Assembly: GCA_017459635.1 (NCBI GenBank)
Contig: JAFUCO010000098.1
Span: forward strand, 1 to 64,000
Source: Blautia sp.
GTDB lineage: Bacteria; Bacillota; Clostridia; Lachnospirales; Lachnospiraceae
DNA length: 64,000 nt
Direction: 5' to 3'
Position numbers and translations under genes: made by a program. Of this stretch, positions 32,924 through 41,562 are shown in pieces. The notes under the pieces are model-generated. The model searched no databases. It worked only from the letters and a program-made list of their open reading frames with translations, and had not been told where the DNA came from. The first letter of the stretch is position 1. Each line of letters starts with the position of its first letter.

Positions 32924-33862
32924 ATGTGGCCTGCATATCATTTCCAGGTACCGGATACAAAGCGTGTCCGCTATATCTGCCATACAGATGCCAAAAACGA
33001 GGCTGATGATCAGTTTACCATCGCTCATGTTCTTATGACTGACAAACTGGATGTAAAGGGAATTGTCGGAGCGCATTTTCGGATAAGCGGGGATCCAAGG
33101 TACGGCGAAGGAATGTCCGCAAAAGCGAGCGTAGACGAGATCAACCTTGTGCTGGATCTCATGCACCTTAAAGGGCAGGTTCCTGTTTTTGAAGGAGCCG
33201 GGACAGCCATGCCGGATGAGCAAACGCCTGTTGACAGTGAAGGAGCGCGCTTTATAATAGAGGAAGCTTTGAAGGAAGATGACAGGCCTCTCTATATCGG
33301 CCTGCAGGGCTCGCTCACTGATCTGGCCAGTGCAATCCTGATAGAGCCGTCCATATGTGAACGTATGACTGCGATCTGGATAGGCGGAGGGGATTATCCT
33401 GAGGGCGGCGAGGAGTTCAACCTGCTGCAGGATATAAATGCTGCGAACGTTGTGTTTTCTTCATCAATGCCGCTGTGGCAGGTTACAAAGAGTGTCTACA
33501 AAACTTTTACGACAAGCCTTGCAGAACTGCAGTACAAGGTTGAACCTCACGGTGAGATCGGAGCCTACCTTTTCAAACAGATGGCGGAGCTCAATACGAT
33601 GCTTAAGACCATTCCGCACTGGCCACAGGGCGAGACCTGGAACCTTGGGGATGAAGGCGTTGTTGCGGCGCTGCTTGAAGAGATCGAGCAGGATGAATAC
33701 TATACTCTGCAGGATGCACCGCGTGTAGATACGGAAACCATGAAATATCTGCCTGGCAGCAGTTCCAGAAAAGTCCGTGTGTACCATAAAATGAATCCGC
33801 GTATGGACCTTGAAGATCTGTTCTGCAAGCTTGCGATAAACTTCCCGGAGAAGGATTCATAA
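32924..33862 (+). CDS. Nucleoside hydrolase-like protein
   Basis: A 312-residue member of the inosine-uridine nucleoside hydrolase superfamily. The N-terminal VRYICHTDAKNEADDQFTIA is a variant of the DxDxxxDD calcium motif with a His at the first Asp and two extra residues before the Asp pair, as in DUF1593-like relatives. LYIGLQGSLTDLASAILIEP and IWIGGGDYPEGGEEFNLLQD hold the central Asn/Asp region. It is encoded behind a nucleobase permease, so nucleoside cleavage followed by base transport is plausible. Because the motif is altered, another N- or O-glycoside is possible. Confidence 0.75.
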   Translation: MWPAYHFQVPDTKRVRYICHTDAKNEADDQFTIAHVLMTDKLDVKGIVGAHFRISGDPRYGEGMSAKASVDEINLVLDLMHLKGQVPVFEGAGTAMPDEQTPVDSEGARFIIEEALKEDDRPLYIGLQGSLTDLASAILIEPSICERMTAIWIGGGDYPEGGEEFNLLQDINAANVVFSSSMPLWQVTKSVYKTFTTSLAELQYKVEPHGEIGAYLFKQMAELNTMLKTIPHWPQGETWNLGDEGVVAALLEEIEQDEYYTLQDAPRVDTETMKYLPGSSSRKVRVYHKMNPRMDLEDLFCKLAINFPEKDS

Positions 33863-33957
33863 AGCCGGGATTTTATTACAGGATGCGTTATTAAATGGCG
33901 GACGGGACTGAGCAAGGCAGATACAGGCTTTCCGGAATTATAATAAAACCTGAGAGT

Positions 33958-34026
33958 AAGGAGACAAAGTATGGTGCCTTGCGGGCACCAGTAAGTCGAG
34001 CACCTGAAAAGTGATTTCAGGGAGGA
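33958..34026 (+). promoter_or_regulatory. Two-hairpin leader element (copy 4)
   Basis: Nearly identical to the element at 14499-14567 (AAGGAGACAAAGTATGGTGC ... TTTCAGGGAGGAG), again ending exactly at the ribosome binding site of the next gene. The downstream gene is unrelated to kdgF, so the leader has moved independently of the genes. Confidence 0.75.
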
Positions 34027-34038
34027 GGATAAATAGTA

Positions 34039-34374
34039 ATGAACATAACAGAAGGACAGAAATTATACCATTTTGCATACGGCCCCATGACAGTGACTGA
34101 AGTAAACATGAGTAAAAACGGAAACATTATCCGTACGACAGTTGATGATCCGGCCGGTTATCACCGTAAGGAGGACTGCCCGCTTCAGACATCACAGATG
34201 TGGATACTTGAAACAGTCGGTCACTGGCTTTTTGAGTCAGCCGACGAGGTTGGCAGCGAGAACAATGATTTTGACTGGAAGCAGTTCTGGCCCGAATATG
34301 AACATGCCCCGGAAGAACCGGTGACTTCAGCGAAGGACAGGGAGAACTGGCATGAGTTTTACAAGGCAGGCTGA
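34039..34374 (+). CDS. Hypothetical protein, 111 residues
   Basis: I do not recognise the family. The N-terminus MNITEGQKLYHFAYGPMTVT followed by VNMSKNGNIIRTTVDDPAGY looks like a small SH3-like or CarD-like beta domain. The C-terminal half is acidic and Trp-rich (FDWKQFWPEYEHAPEEPV). It has no membrane segment. GGGAGGAGG from the leader element gives a strong start. It lies 23 bases before the zinc-ribbon membrane protein gene, possibly in one operon with it and the MATE gene. Confidence 0.65.
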   Translation: MNITEGQKLYHFAYGPMTVTEVNMSKNGNIIRTTVDDPAGYHRKEDCPLQTSQMWILETVGHWLFESADEVGSENNDFDWKQFWPEYEHAPEEPVTSAKDRENWHEFYKAG

Positions 34375-34397
34375 GCCATAACAGAGGGAATATAATA

Positions 34398-35168
34398 ATG
34401 GAAAAACGATTATGTTATTGTAAATCCTGCAGGAGCTTCTTCATAATCGATCCGGGCAAAAGATGCCCGAAGTGCGGAAATGCCCTTGTTTCGTCCGTAG
34501 TTACAGAGAGTGAATGGGACAGGAGCAGCGTTGAGCAGAGAGATGCCTTCAAAAAGAGCATGAAAAGTGTTTCGGATTCCGGAGGAAGCAGTGCCGGAGG
34601 AAACAACTGGTCTGCATCCGGCGGAAACCGTGCCGGAGGAAACAGCTGGTCCACTTCCGGAAGATCCGGGTCCTTTGGAGACGCCTTCCGCTCTTTCGGA
34701 GACCGTCTGCGGTCTTTGGGCAGCAGTATCCGCAGCACATTTTCAGGAAACAGTTTCCAAGGGGGAAGCTTTGGAAACAGAGGATATTCATACGGCGGCT
34801 ACGCGGAGTATGAAAAAAGGATGAACTCATACAGGATATGGTCGACGGTAGTCCTGGTTATCGGGATAATCTCGTTCTTCTCGATAATTGGCCAGTACGC
34901 ACAGGCCGAGGCACAGGGATATGTTATCACCACCAGGGCTCCCATGTACGTTGGATGCGCGCTCTCAGCTTTTTGTGCCTATGCGGGCTTTTACGGGAGA
35001 GGCGTATCAAAGCAGCCGAATAAGCTCGACACCTCCTGGAAGATGTACATAGCAGCTGCCGTCGGGCTGGTTGTGCTGGGAATAGCATTTCAGCTGGTAC
35101 CGGGCTGGCTCTGCGCGCTTGGATGCGGGATCAATATCTACAATGGTTATAAACTGAAAAAAGGATAA
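34398..35168 (+). CDS. Zinc-ribbon membrane protein with Gly/Ser-rich linker
   Basis: The 256-residue product starts with CYCKSCRSFFIIDPGKRCPK then CGN, a CxxC...CxxC zinc ribbon. A low-complexity linker follows (residues about 65-140, repeated GGNxWSxSG units), then three hydrophobic segments (about 147-167, 182-199, 216-250). The arrangement of zinc ribbon, disordered linker and membrane domain is common in Firmicutes proteins of unknown role. A function cannot be assigned. Confidence 0.7.
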   Translation: MEKRLCYCKSCRSFFIIDPGKRCPKCGNALVSSVVTESEWDRSSVEQRDAFKKSMKSVSDSGGSSAGGNNWSASGGNRAGGNSWSTSGRSGSFGDAFRSFGDRLRSLGSSIRSTFSGNSFQGGSFGNRGYSYGGYAEYEKRMNSYRIWSTVVLVIGIISFFSIIGQYAQAEAQGYVITTRAPMYVGCALSAFCAYAGFYGRGVSKQPNKLDTSWKMYIAAAVGLVVLGIAFQLVPGWLCALGCGINIYNGYKLKKG

Positions 35169-35190
35169 AAATAAGACAGAGGACGGTGGA

Positions 35191-36570
35191 ATGGAGATCA
35201 TGATGGAAGGACGAATGACGGAGGGAAGACCTCTTCCCCTTATCCTGCAGTTTGCGTTTCCACTGCTTCTGGGAAACCTGCTGCAGCAGACATACAATAT
35301 TATTGACGCCGCTATTGTCGGAAGGATACTCGGGCCGAATGCACTTGCAAGTGTGGGTCTCAGCACAAGCGTTCAGTTTCTTATACTTGGCTTCTGTACG
35401 GGAATGTGCAGCGGCCTTGGAGTGCCGGTAGCCAGGTTTTTCGGCGCGGGTGATCTTAAGCAGATGAGAAGCTGCATCTATCACGGCATACTGCTGGCAG
35501 CAGTCGTTGCGGTAGTTCTTACTGCTTCCTGTTCTCTTTTGTGCACATGGATACTCAGGATAATGTCAGCCCCGGAAGAACTTTTTGCGGATGCATACAG
35601 ATATCTGCTGGTTATTTTCCTGGGAATCCCGTTTACCATACTGTACAATCTGCTTGCAGGAATATTAAGGTCTGTCGGAAACAGCAGGGTCCCGTTTATA
35701 TTTCTGGCGATTTCGACAGTGCTTAACATAGGCCTCGACCTGTTCTGCATTACAGTGCTTGGCTGGGGCTGCGCGGGAGCTGCGATTGCAACGGTCATGT
35801 CCCAGGCCATAAGCGGTATTCTGTGCCTTGTGTATATTCTGAAAAAAGCGGAGATCCTCCATCTTACTTCCGATGACCGGATATTCAGAAAAAAGGATTT
35901 TGCAATGATGGCCTCAATGGGAATACCAATGGGGCTTCAGCTTTCTGTAACAGCTATCGGCAGCATGGTCATGCAGGCATCGAACAACAGCCTGGGAGCC
36001 GTGTGCGTTTCCGGCTTCACTGCCGGGACAAAGATCAAGCAGTTTGCAATGTGTCCTTTTGATGCCATCGGAACGGCGGTGTCGGTCTTTATAGGTCAGA
36101 ATTACGGAGCGGGAAAACCGGACAGGATCAAACAGGGAATCATCAGCGGATTTGCAAGCGGTATATGCTATGGTATTATTTCCGGACTCGTGCTTATATT
36201 CTTTGGACGGAGACTGTCCATGATGTTTGTCGGAGCCGGAGAGACTGCCATACTTGATGCATCTGCAAGATACCTGAGAGCACTAGGATTCTTCTACTGG
36301 GGACTTGCTATAGTATCTATAGGCCGTCTGATGGTTCAGGGACTTGGACATCCCGGAAAAGCGGTAGCGGCAGGCATCATCGAGATGGCAGCGCGGACCG
36401 TGGTCTGCCTTTTGCTGGTTCCGAGACTTGGCTACACGGCCATCTGCTTCGCAGACCAGAGCGCATGGCTCACGGCAGATGTTTTCCTGATACCGACTAT
36501 ATTTATTCTTTATCGCAAGGTCTGTGCGGAATTTACGAGGAAGAACACTGGCAGTGCGGAACTTTCATAA
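35191..36570 (+). CDS. MATE-family efflux transporter
   Basis: A 459-residue, 12-helix antiporter of the NorM/DinF type. PLLLGNLLQQTYNIIDAAIV and VGRILGPNALASVGLSTSVQ form the typical first helices, VPVARFFGAGDLKQM the first loop, and MGIPMGLQLSVTAIGSMVMQ opens the second half. It would export cationic drugs or metabolites using sodium or protons. The start lies just after a partial REP (AAGACAGAGGACGGT), whose GAGG may supply its ribosome binding site. A second ATG 12 bases in is possible. Confidence 0.92.
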   Translation: MEIMMEGRMTEGRPLPLILQFAFPLLLGNLLQQTYNIIDAAIVGRILGPNALASVGLSTSVQFLILGFCTGMCSGLGVPVARFFGAGDLKQMRSCIYHGILLAAVVAVVLTASCSLLCTWILRIMSAPEELFADAYRYLLVIFLGIPFTILYNLLAGILRSVGNSRVPFIFLAISTVLNIGLDLFCITVLGWGCAGAAIATVMSQAISGILCLVYILKKAEILHLTSDDRIFRKKDFAMMASMGIPMGLQLSVTAIGSMVMQASNNSLGAVCVSGFTAGTKIKQFAMCPFDAIGTAVSVFIGQNYGAGKPDRIKQGIISGFASGICYGIISGLVLIFFGRRLSMMFVGAGETAILDASARYLRALGFFYWGLAIVSIGRLMVQGLGHPGKAVAAGIIEMAARTVVCLLLVPRLGYTAICFADQSAWLTADVFLIPTIFILYRKVCAEFTRKNTGSAELS

Positions 36571-36583
36571 GAGGTACAAACAG

Positions 36584-38026
36584 ATGGAAAGACTACGACT
36601 ATCGGAGAACAGAAGGTATTTTGTGAAAGAAGACGGAACCCCGTTCATATGGCTTGCAGATACGGCCTGGACAGTACCGGCAAGACTCAAATGGGATGAT
36701 GTTCTTTACTATATGAAGACAAGGAAACAGCAGGGCTTCACCGTGCTGCAGATGGTCGTGCTGGATCCGGAATTTAATGAGGAGATGAGAAATCCCTGTG
36801 GAGCAGCAGCTCTGACAGACGGGGATCTTCTGAAACTGAATGAGGATTATTTTTCTTATGTCGACTGGGTTCTTGACCGTGCCGAAGAGTTTGGCTTTTA
36901 TGTGCTGCTTCTGCCGGCCTGGGGAGAACTGGTGGTCGGCTGGGACTGGGAAGGCGGCGTGCATCCTAAGGTTGTAACAGAGGAGAATGCCTACAGGTAC
37001 GGAAGCTGGCTTGGAGACAGAATGAAGCACAGGAATAATATCCTCTGGTGCCTGGGCGGTGACCGTATGCCGGTCTGCAGGGGAGAGGACTACCGGCCGG
37101 TATGGAGAAATCTGGCAGAAGGTCTCGCCTTCGGACTGACCGGAAAAACGCTGCATTATGATTCCGACAGGGATGAATGGCAGAAGCTTCTGATCACATA
37201 TCACGCTTGCCATGAAGCCGAGACTGGACTGTGCTCCACGTTCTCCTACTGGACTGAGGATGAGGCGTGGATAAGCTTCATTATGCTGCAGTCCGGACAT
37301 GGAGCATTCAAGAAAAACTATGAACTGATACAGGAGGAAAGAGAACGCGAGACTGTATATCCTGTATGGGATGGCGAACCGGCCTATGAGATGATGCCGA
37401 TAACCTGGCCAGTAACTGATATGAACAGCTTTCACGGTACGTATATAGTCAGAAAACGCGCCTACTGGGCACTGCTTTCCGGTGCCTTCGGGCATACCTA
37501 TGGTCATGCCTCGGTATGGTGCACCGCAACCATGAAGGACAAGAACCAGATCTGCAGAGAAACCTGGGATGAAGCTATCCATTCGGAAGGCTCAAAGCAG
37601 ATGAAGATACTCAGGGATTTTATGGAGAGCTTCAGCCTGAATGAATTCAGCCCATGCCAGCAGAGGCTGCTTCGCCAGTCGGCTGAAGAGGACTGCCTGG
37701 ACAGGCATGAACAGGCTGCGGAGAATGCTGCGGGCAGACAGATGCTGATCTATTTCGCGGCAGATACCGCCGAGCGCATAGACACCCGGGGAGTTTTTGA
37801 CGGTAAGGTATGCGGAGCGTGGTTTGATCCGGCAGATGGAAGCGTATCGGTGATAAGTGATCCACTTGATATTGAGAAAGGGATACTCAGAATCCGGAAT
37901 GATTCGGCGAACGGAGAGGACCGGGTACTTATCCTGGCCGCAGATGAAGCCCGGCTTGCGCTTAAGAAGGGCGTATATGCAGAAGATGACGGCAGCGAAA
38001 ATATAAAAAAGGTTTTTGAATGGTGA
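36584..38026 (+). CDS. DUF4038/GH140-like glycoside hydrolase (apiosidase-like)
   Basis: A 480-residue protein. RLRLSENRRYFVKEDGTPFI then WLADTAWTVPARLKWDDVLY is the DUF4038 start with a TIM-barrel-like body (QGFTVLQMVVLDPEFNEEMR, HRNNILWCLGGDRMP, YPVWDGEPAYEM, AYWALLSGAFGHTYGHASVW). GH140 members cleave apiose-linked chains of rhamnogalacturonan II, so this would fit a pectin-eating cell. No signal peptide is present. The ATG at 36584 lies after AAGAGG, 14 bases past the MATE stop; a longer frame overlaps that gene. Confidence 0.8.
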   Translation: MERLRLSENRRYFVKEDGTPFIWLADTAWTVPARLKWDDVLYYMKTRKQQGFTVLQMVVLDPEFNEEMRNPCGAAALTDGDLLKLNEDYFSYVDWVLDRAEEFGFYVLLLPAWGELVVGWDWEGGVHPKVVTEENAYRYGSWLGDRMKHRNNILWCLGGDRMPVCRGEDYRPVWRNLAEGLAFGLTGKTLHYDSDRDEWQKLLITYHACHEAETGLCSTFSYWTEDEAWISFIMLQSGHGAFKKNYELIQEERERETVYPVWDGEPAYEMMPITWPVTDMNSFHGTYIVRKRAYWALLSGAFGHTYGHASVWCTATMKDKNQICRETWDEAIHSEGSKQMKILRDFMESFSLNEFSPCQQRLLRQSAEEDCLDRHEQAAENAAGRQMLIYFAADTAERIDTRGVFDGKVCGAWFDPADGSVSVISDPLDIEKGILRIRNDSANGEDRVLILAADEARLALKKGVYAEDDGSENIKKVFEW

Positions 38027-38816
38027 ACAGGTGAAAAAAGAAGGACGACGTATTTTATTTGAAGGAATTGTAAACTGCAGGGATCTTGGAGGTCTGATGA
38101 CGTCTGACGGAAGAAAGGTACGTGAAGGATTTCTTTTCCGCTCGGCGAATCTCCAGTATGCGACCGACAGGGATCTGATGGAACTTAAGGAATGCTGCGG
38201 CATAACGGAAGTAGTGGACCTGCGAAACAGGGAAGAGCAGTCTGAGCATCCTGACAGGACTGCTCCGGGTATTTTACATGTTGATATGCCGATAATCACC
38301 GAGCAGATGATGGGGGTGACCCATGAGGAAAACCTGCCTCCGTATGAGATATGGCCGCAGATGGGTGATCTGTACATCAAATTTGTGACAGAGGAGCCGC
38401 TAAGGAATAATATTGCCGGGGCGGTCCGCCATATAATGACGCGGGATTTCAGCACCGGTGGAGTGCTCTGGCACTGCTACGGCGGCAAGGACAGATGCGG
38501 GCTGACAGCGGCATTTATCCTTTCGGTCCTTGGAGTTCCGTATTCCGCAATAAAAGAAGACTATATGATGACTAACATTACCGCGGCGGAAACCGCGGAG
38601 AGGCTGTATAACGCAGTACTTGAGCGCGGCGGAAGCCAGAAAGAGGCGGATTTCGAGTACGATGCAAATATTGCCCGTGAAAGCTACATTGACAACGCTT
38701 TCGCTGCCGTAAATGAGCAGTATGGCGGTCCGGTATCGTTCCTTAAAGAAAACGGCGGAGTGACCGAAGAAGAGATTGAGAACTTCAGGAATAAACTGAT
38801 CGGGTACACATTATAA
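38016..38816 (+). CDS. Tyrosine-protein phosphatase (Y_phosphatase3 family)
   Basis: A 266-residue protein beginning GIVNCRDLGGLMTSDGRKVR then EGFLFRSANL, the standard start of this family. The catalytic P-loop is VLWHCYGGKDRCGLTAAF (HCxxGKDRxG, with Cys in place of the usual Thr after Arg). These enzymes act on phosphotyrosine, phosphoinositides or small phosphates. The start is TTG at 38016 (or GTG at 38031), overlapping the hydrolase gene end by 11 bases, so translation is likely coupled. Confidence 0.85.
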   Translation: MNGEQVKKEGRRILFEGIVNCRDLGGLMTSDGRKVREGFLFRSANLQYATDRDLMELKECCGITEVVDLRNREEQSEHPDRTAPGILHVDMPIITEQMMGVTHEENLPPYEIWPQMGDLYIKFVTEEPLRNNIAGAVRHIMTRDFSTGGVLWHCYGGKDRCGLTAAFILSVLGVPYSAIKEDYMMTNITAAETAERLYNAVLERGGSQKEADFEYDANIARESYIDNAFAAVNEQYGGPVSFLKENGGVTEEEIENFRNKLIGYTL

Positions 38817-38822
38817 GACAGA

Positions 38823-38868
38823 CAGCCTGAAGCATCTGCTGCTGAGGGCGTGCGAAAACCCGGAGGCA
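38823..38868. repeat. Degenerate relative of the AAGCACTTGCTGC repeat
   Basis: ACAGCCTGAAGCATCTGCTG then CTGAGGGCGTG resembles the start of the repeats at 11118 and 63798. The remainder does not align clearly. It lies in the 152-bp gap before the glucosidase gene. Confidence 0.4.
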
Positions 38869-38968
38869 GCAGGCATCGGGCGATTCCGGATACAGAGCAT
38901 CGAATGATACGTTAATATTCAGTAACTCAACCTGAATACCTGCGCTTTTTGTAAGAAAGGAAACCTAT

Positions 38969-40639
38969 ATGAAGAAACAATGGTGGCACAACAAGGTTGC
39001 ATATCAGATATATCCCAAGAGCTTCTGTGATTCGAACGGGGACGGTATAGGCGATCTTCCCGGGATAATAAGCCGGCTTGATTACCTTAAGGAGCTTGGG
39101 GTCGATATACTCTGGCTTTCACCTATCTATGTCTCGCCGCTGGCAGATCAGGGATATGACATCGCAGATTATTACAACATTGATCCACGGTTTGGAACAA
39201 TGGAGGATATGGACAGGCTGCTTGCGGAAGCCAAAAAGCGCGGCATGTATGTCCTGATGGACCTTGTGGTCAACCACTGTTCCGACGAGCACGAGTGGTT
39301 CAAAAAAGCCTGTGAGGATCCAGACGGTATCTATGGCAGGTATTTTTACATTGAAACCGTAAAGGACGGACATCTTCCCTGCAACTGGCGCTCATATTTC
39401 GGCGGCCCTGTCTGGGATAAACTTCCGGGACATGATGATAAATACTATCTGCATGTATTCCACAAAAAACAGCCGGACCTTAACTGGGAAAATCCGGACC
39501 TGCGGGAAGAAGTTTACAAAATGATCAACTGGTGGCTGGACAGGGGGCTTTCAGGCTTCAGGATAGATGCCATAATCAATATCAAGAAGGCTCTTCCGTT
39601 CAGGGATTATCCCGCGGACCGGGAGGACGGACTCTGCTCTGTACACAATATGCTGCATGAGGCAAAGGGAGTCGGAGAATTTCTCGGTGAGATGCGGGAC
39701 AGGACCTTTGCGCCGCACAATGCGTTCACAGTCGGAGAGGTTTTTAATGAAAAGGAAGAGGAGCTTCCGGATTTCATAGGGGACAACGGATACTTCTCAT
39801 CAATGTTCGACTTTGCCGAGACTGTTTTCGGCAGCAGCCGGCAGGGATGGCACCATAACATCGATATCACACCGGATGACTATCGCAACTGTGTTTTTGC
39901 TCCACAGAAAAAGATCGGCGAGATCGGATTTATTTCCAATATAATAGAAAACCATGATGAGCCAAGAGGCGTCTGCAGGTATATTCCGGAAGGAGAGGCA
40001 GACAATGTCAGCAAAAAGCTGCTGGCCATGATGTATTTCTTCGTAAAGGGACTTCCGTGGATATATCAGGGACAGGAGATCGGCATGGAGAATATCCATG
40101 TAGACAGTATCGAAGAGGTTGACGATATTTCTTCGATAGACGAGTACCGCGTGGCACGTGAAGCCGGCCTGAGCGAAAAAGAGGCACTGCATCTGATCGA
40201 AAAATACGGGCGTGACAATGCCAGAACACCATTCCAGTGGAACAGTGACAGGAATGCGGGGTTCACTGAAGGAGAGCCCTGGCTCAGGGTAAACCCGAAT
40301 TATACGTCGATAAACCTTGAGGCTCAGAGAAATGATCCGGATTCGGTATACAGCTGCTACCGGAAGATGATCGCGCTTCGCAAGGATCCGGAGTACGAGG
40401 ATGTGCTGGTCTACGGAGATTTTGTACCTTATCTTGAAGACAGACACAATGTTATGGCTTACTTTAGAAAGACAGATGACAAGACAATACTGGTTATGGG
40501 GAATTACCAGAAAGAGAAGGCTGAACTTCCGCTTCCGTCTGAATGCCGAAGGATCCTGCTGAGCAACCTGCCGGATGTAAAAACCGAAGGAAACAGGATA
40601 ACACTTGAGGGATATCAGGCTGTGGTGGCTGAACTGTAG
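38969..40639 (+). CDS. GH13 alpha-glucosidase (oligo-1,6-glucosidase type)
   Basis: A 556-residue GH13 enzyme starting KKQWWHNKVAYQIYPKSFCD then SNGDGIGDLPGI. Catalytic regions are DLVVNHCSDEHEWF, GFRIDAIINIKK (nucleophile Asp), VGEVFNEKEE (acid/base Glu) and IIENHDEPR (third Asp). It hydrolyses short alpha-glucosides such as isomaltose, sucrose or trehalose 6-phosphate; the region after the catalytic Asp does not settle which. No signal peptide, so it acts inside the cell. No sugar transporter gene lies next to it. Confidence 0.92.
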   Translation: MKKQWWHNKVAYQIYPKSFCDSNGDGIGDLPGIISRLDYLKELGVDILWLSPIYVSPLADQGYDIADYYNIDPRFGTMEDMDRLLAEAKKRGMYVLMDLVVNHCSDEHEWFKKACEDPDGIYGRYFYIETVKDGHLPCNWRSYFGGPVWDKLPGHDDKYYLHVFHKKQPDLNWENPDLREEVYKMINWWLDRGLSGFRIDAIINIKKALPFRDYPADREDGLCSVHNMLHEAKGVGEFLGEMRDRTFAPHNAFTVGEVFNEKEEELPDFIGDNGYFSSMFDFAETVFGSSRQGWHHNIDITPDDYRNCVFAPQKKIGEIGFISNIIENHDEPRGVCRYIPEGEADNVSKKLLAMMYFFVKGLPWIYQGQEIGMENIHVDSIEEVDDISSIDEYRVAREAGLSEKEALHLIEKYGRDNARTPFQWNSDRNAGFTEGEPWLRVNPNYTSINLEAQRNDPDSVYSCYRKMIALRKDPEYEDVLVYGDFVPYLEDRHNVMAYFRKTDDKTILVMGNYQKEKAELPLPSECRRILLSNLPDVKTEGNRITLEGYQAVVAEL

Positions 40640-40706
40640 TTACTCTCATCTATTACAGGCGGTTTTCGCCTGCATTTTCTGCCCTACAGACATACGTCTA
40701 ACAGGC

Positions 40707-40893
40707 TATTCAAGGCCCAGCCGCAAGCGGCCGGGCCTGAGCTCTCCATTCGGAATCCCGCCCTTGCGGGTTTCATCGCAGCCGGATTCCTCATGAAGAG
40801 CTCAGACACTGTAAGGAAATATACTCTGCCCTGCTCTGCTCATGCAGGCATGGCAGAGCAGGGCAGAGTATATTTCCTTACAGCCGTGAATAA
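40707..40893. repeat. Multi-hairpin intergenic repeat (cloverleaf type), full copy 2
   Basis: Same order as 24744-24941: outer CTATTCAAGGC/GCCGTGAATAA, a CAGCCGC/GCGG hairpin, CTGAGCTCT/AGAGCTCAG (40737-40745 / 40797-40805) and a perfect 29-bp stem 40811-40839 / 40853-40881. Relative to copy 1, three positions differ on both sides of the stems in ways that restore pairing. It occupies most of the 383-bp gap between the glucosidase and PH-domain genes; the remaining AT-rich 130 bases may hold a promoter. Confidence 0.85.
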
Positions 40894-41022
40894 CCATAAA
40901 AACTCACTTTACATATGATTGAAATCTGATATAATGTTTAAAAATCAGAATCGGTTCAGAATGTGTTTTGAACGATCTGAATTTGCAGTACAATGCATCA
41001 TGCTTCGAAAAGGAGGAATATG

Positions 41023-41553
41023 ATGGCAGCATTTAAAAAAGGCAGCGCGTCTGACGGGGCATCGGCAAAACCCGGCAAGGCTGAAAAGATCTGGAAGGAC
41101 AGGAAGCACTTTATGTGGTTTCCTTTCAGCTTCACCAGATACTATATTCAGAACGGACGCATATATGTCGAAAAAGGACTGCTCAGCACGACATCTGACC
41201 AGACGCTTCTTTACCGTATAACCGATATTCAGCTGCGCAGATCCTTTGGGCAGAAGTTATTCGGGACAGGTACAGTGTGCCTGGTATCCAATGTGGACGC
41301 TGAGCCGCACCTTTTCCTCGAAAATATAAAAGAACCTAAGAAGGTGTACGACCTTATAGCGAACCTTGTGGAGGAATCACGCACCCAGAAGAATGTTATT
41401 GGCAAGGAATTCTATGCGCGCGGAGGGCATGACTTCGACCACAATCCCGGATGCCCGCCACCGAACGGAATGCCTCCGCATATGCCGGTTTACGATTCCA
41501 TGGACGACGACGCGACGCCCGGGGATGACATGGATCCATATGGAGGAATGTAG
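41023..41553 (+). CDS. Bacterial PH-domain protein
   Basis: A 176-residue protein with a bPH_2 (YdbS/YdbT-like) domain: FSFTRYYIQNGRIYVEKGLL then STTSDQTLLYRITDIQLRRS, and LFGTGTVCLVSNVDAEPHLF. It lacks the usual flanking membrane helices. The C-terminal 45 residues are Pro-, Asp- and Gly-rich and probably unstructured. AAAAGGAGG precedes ATGATG; the second ATG (41023) has better spacing. It opens a four-gene run with the TrpC-like, lipid kinase and glnN genes. Confidence 0.75.
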   Translation: MAAFKKGSASDGASAKPGKAEKIWKDRKHFMWFPFSFTRYYIQNGRIYVEKGLLSTTSDQTLLYRITDIQLRRSFGQKLFGTGTVCLVSNVDAEPHLFLENIKEPKKVYDLIANLVEESRTQKNVIGKEFYARGGHDFDHNPGCPPPNGMPPHMPVYDSMDDDATPGDDMDPYGGM

Positions 41554-41562
41554 TTTAAGAAT

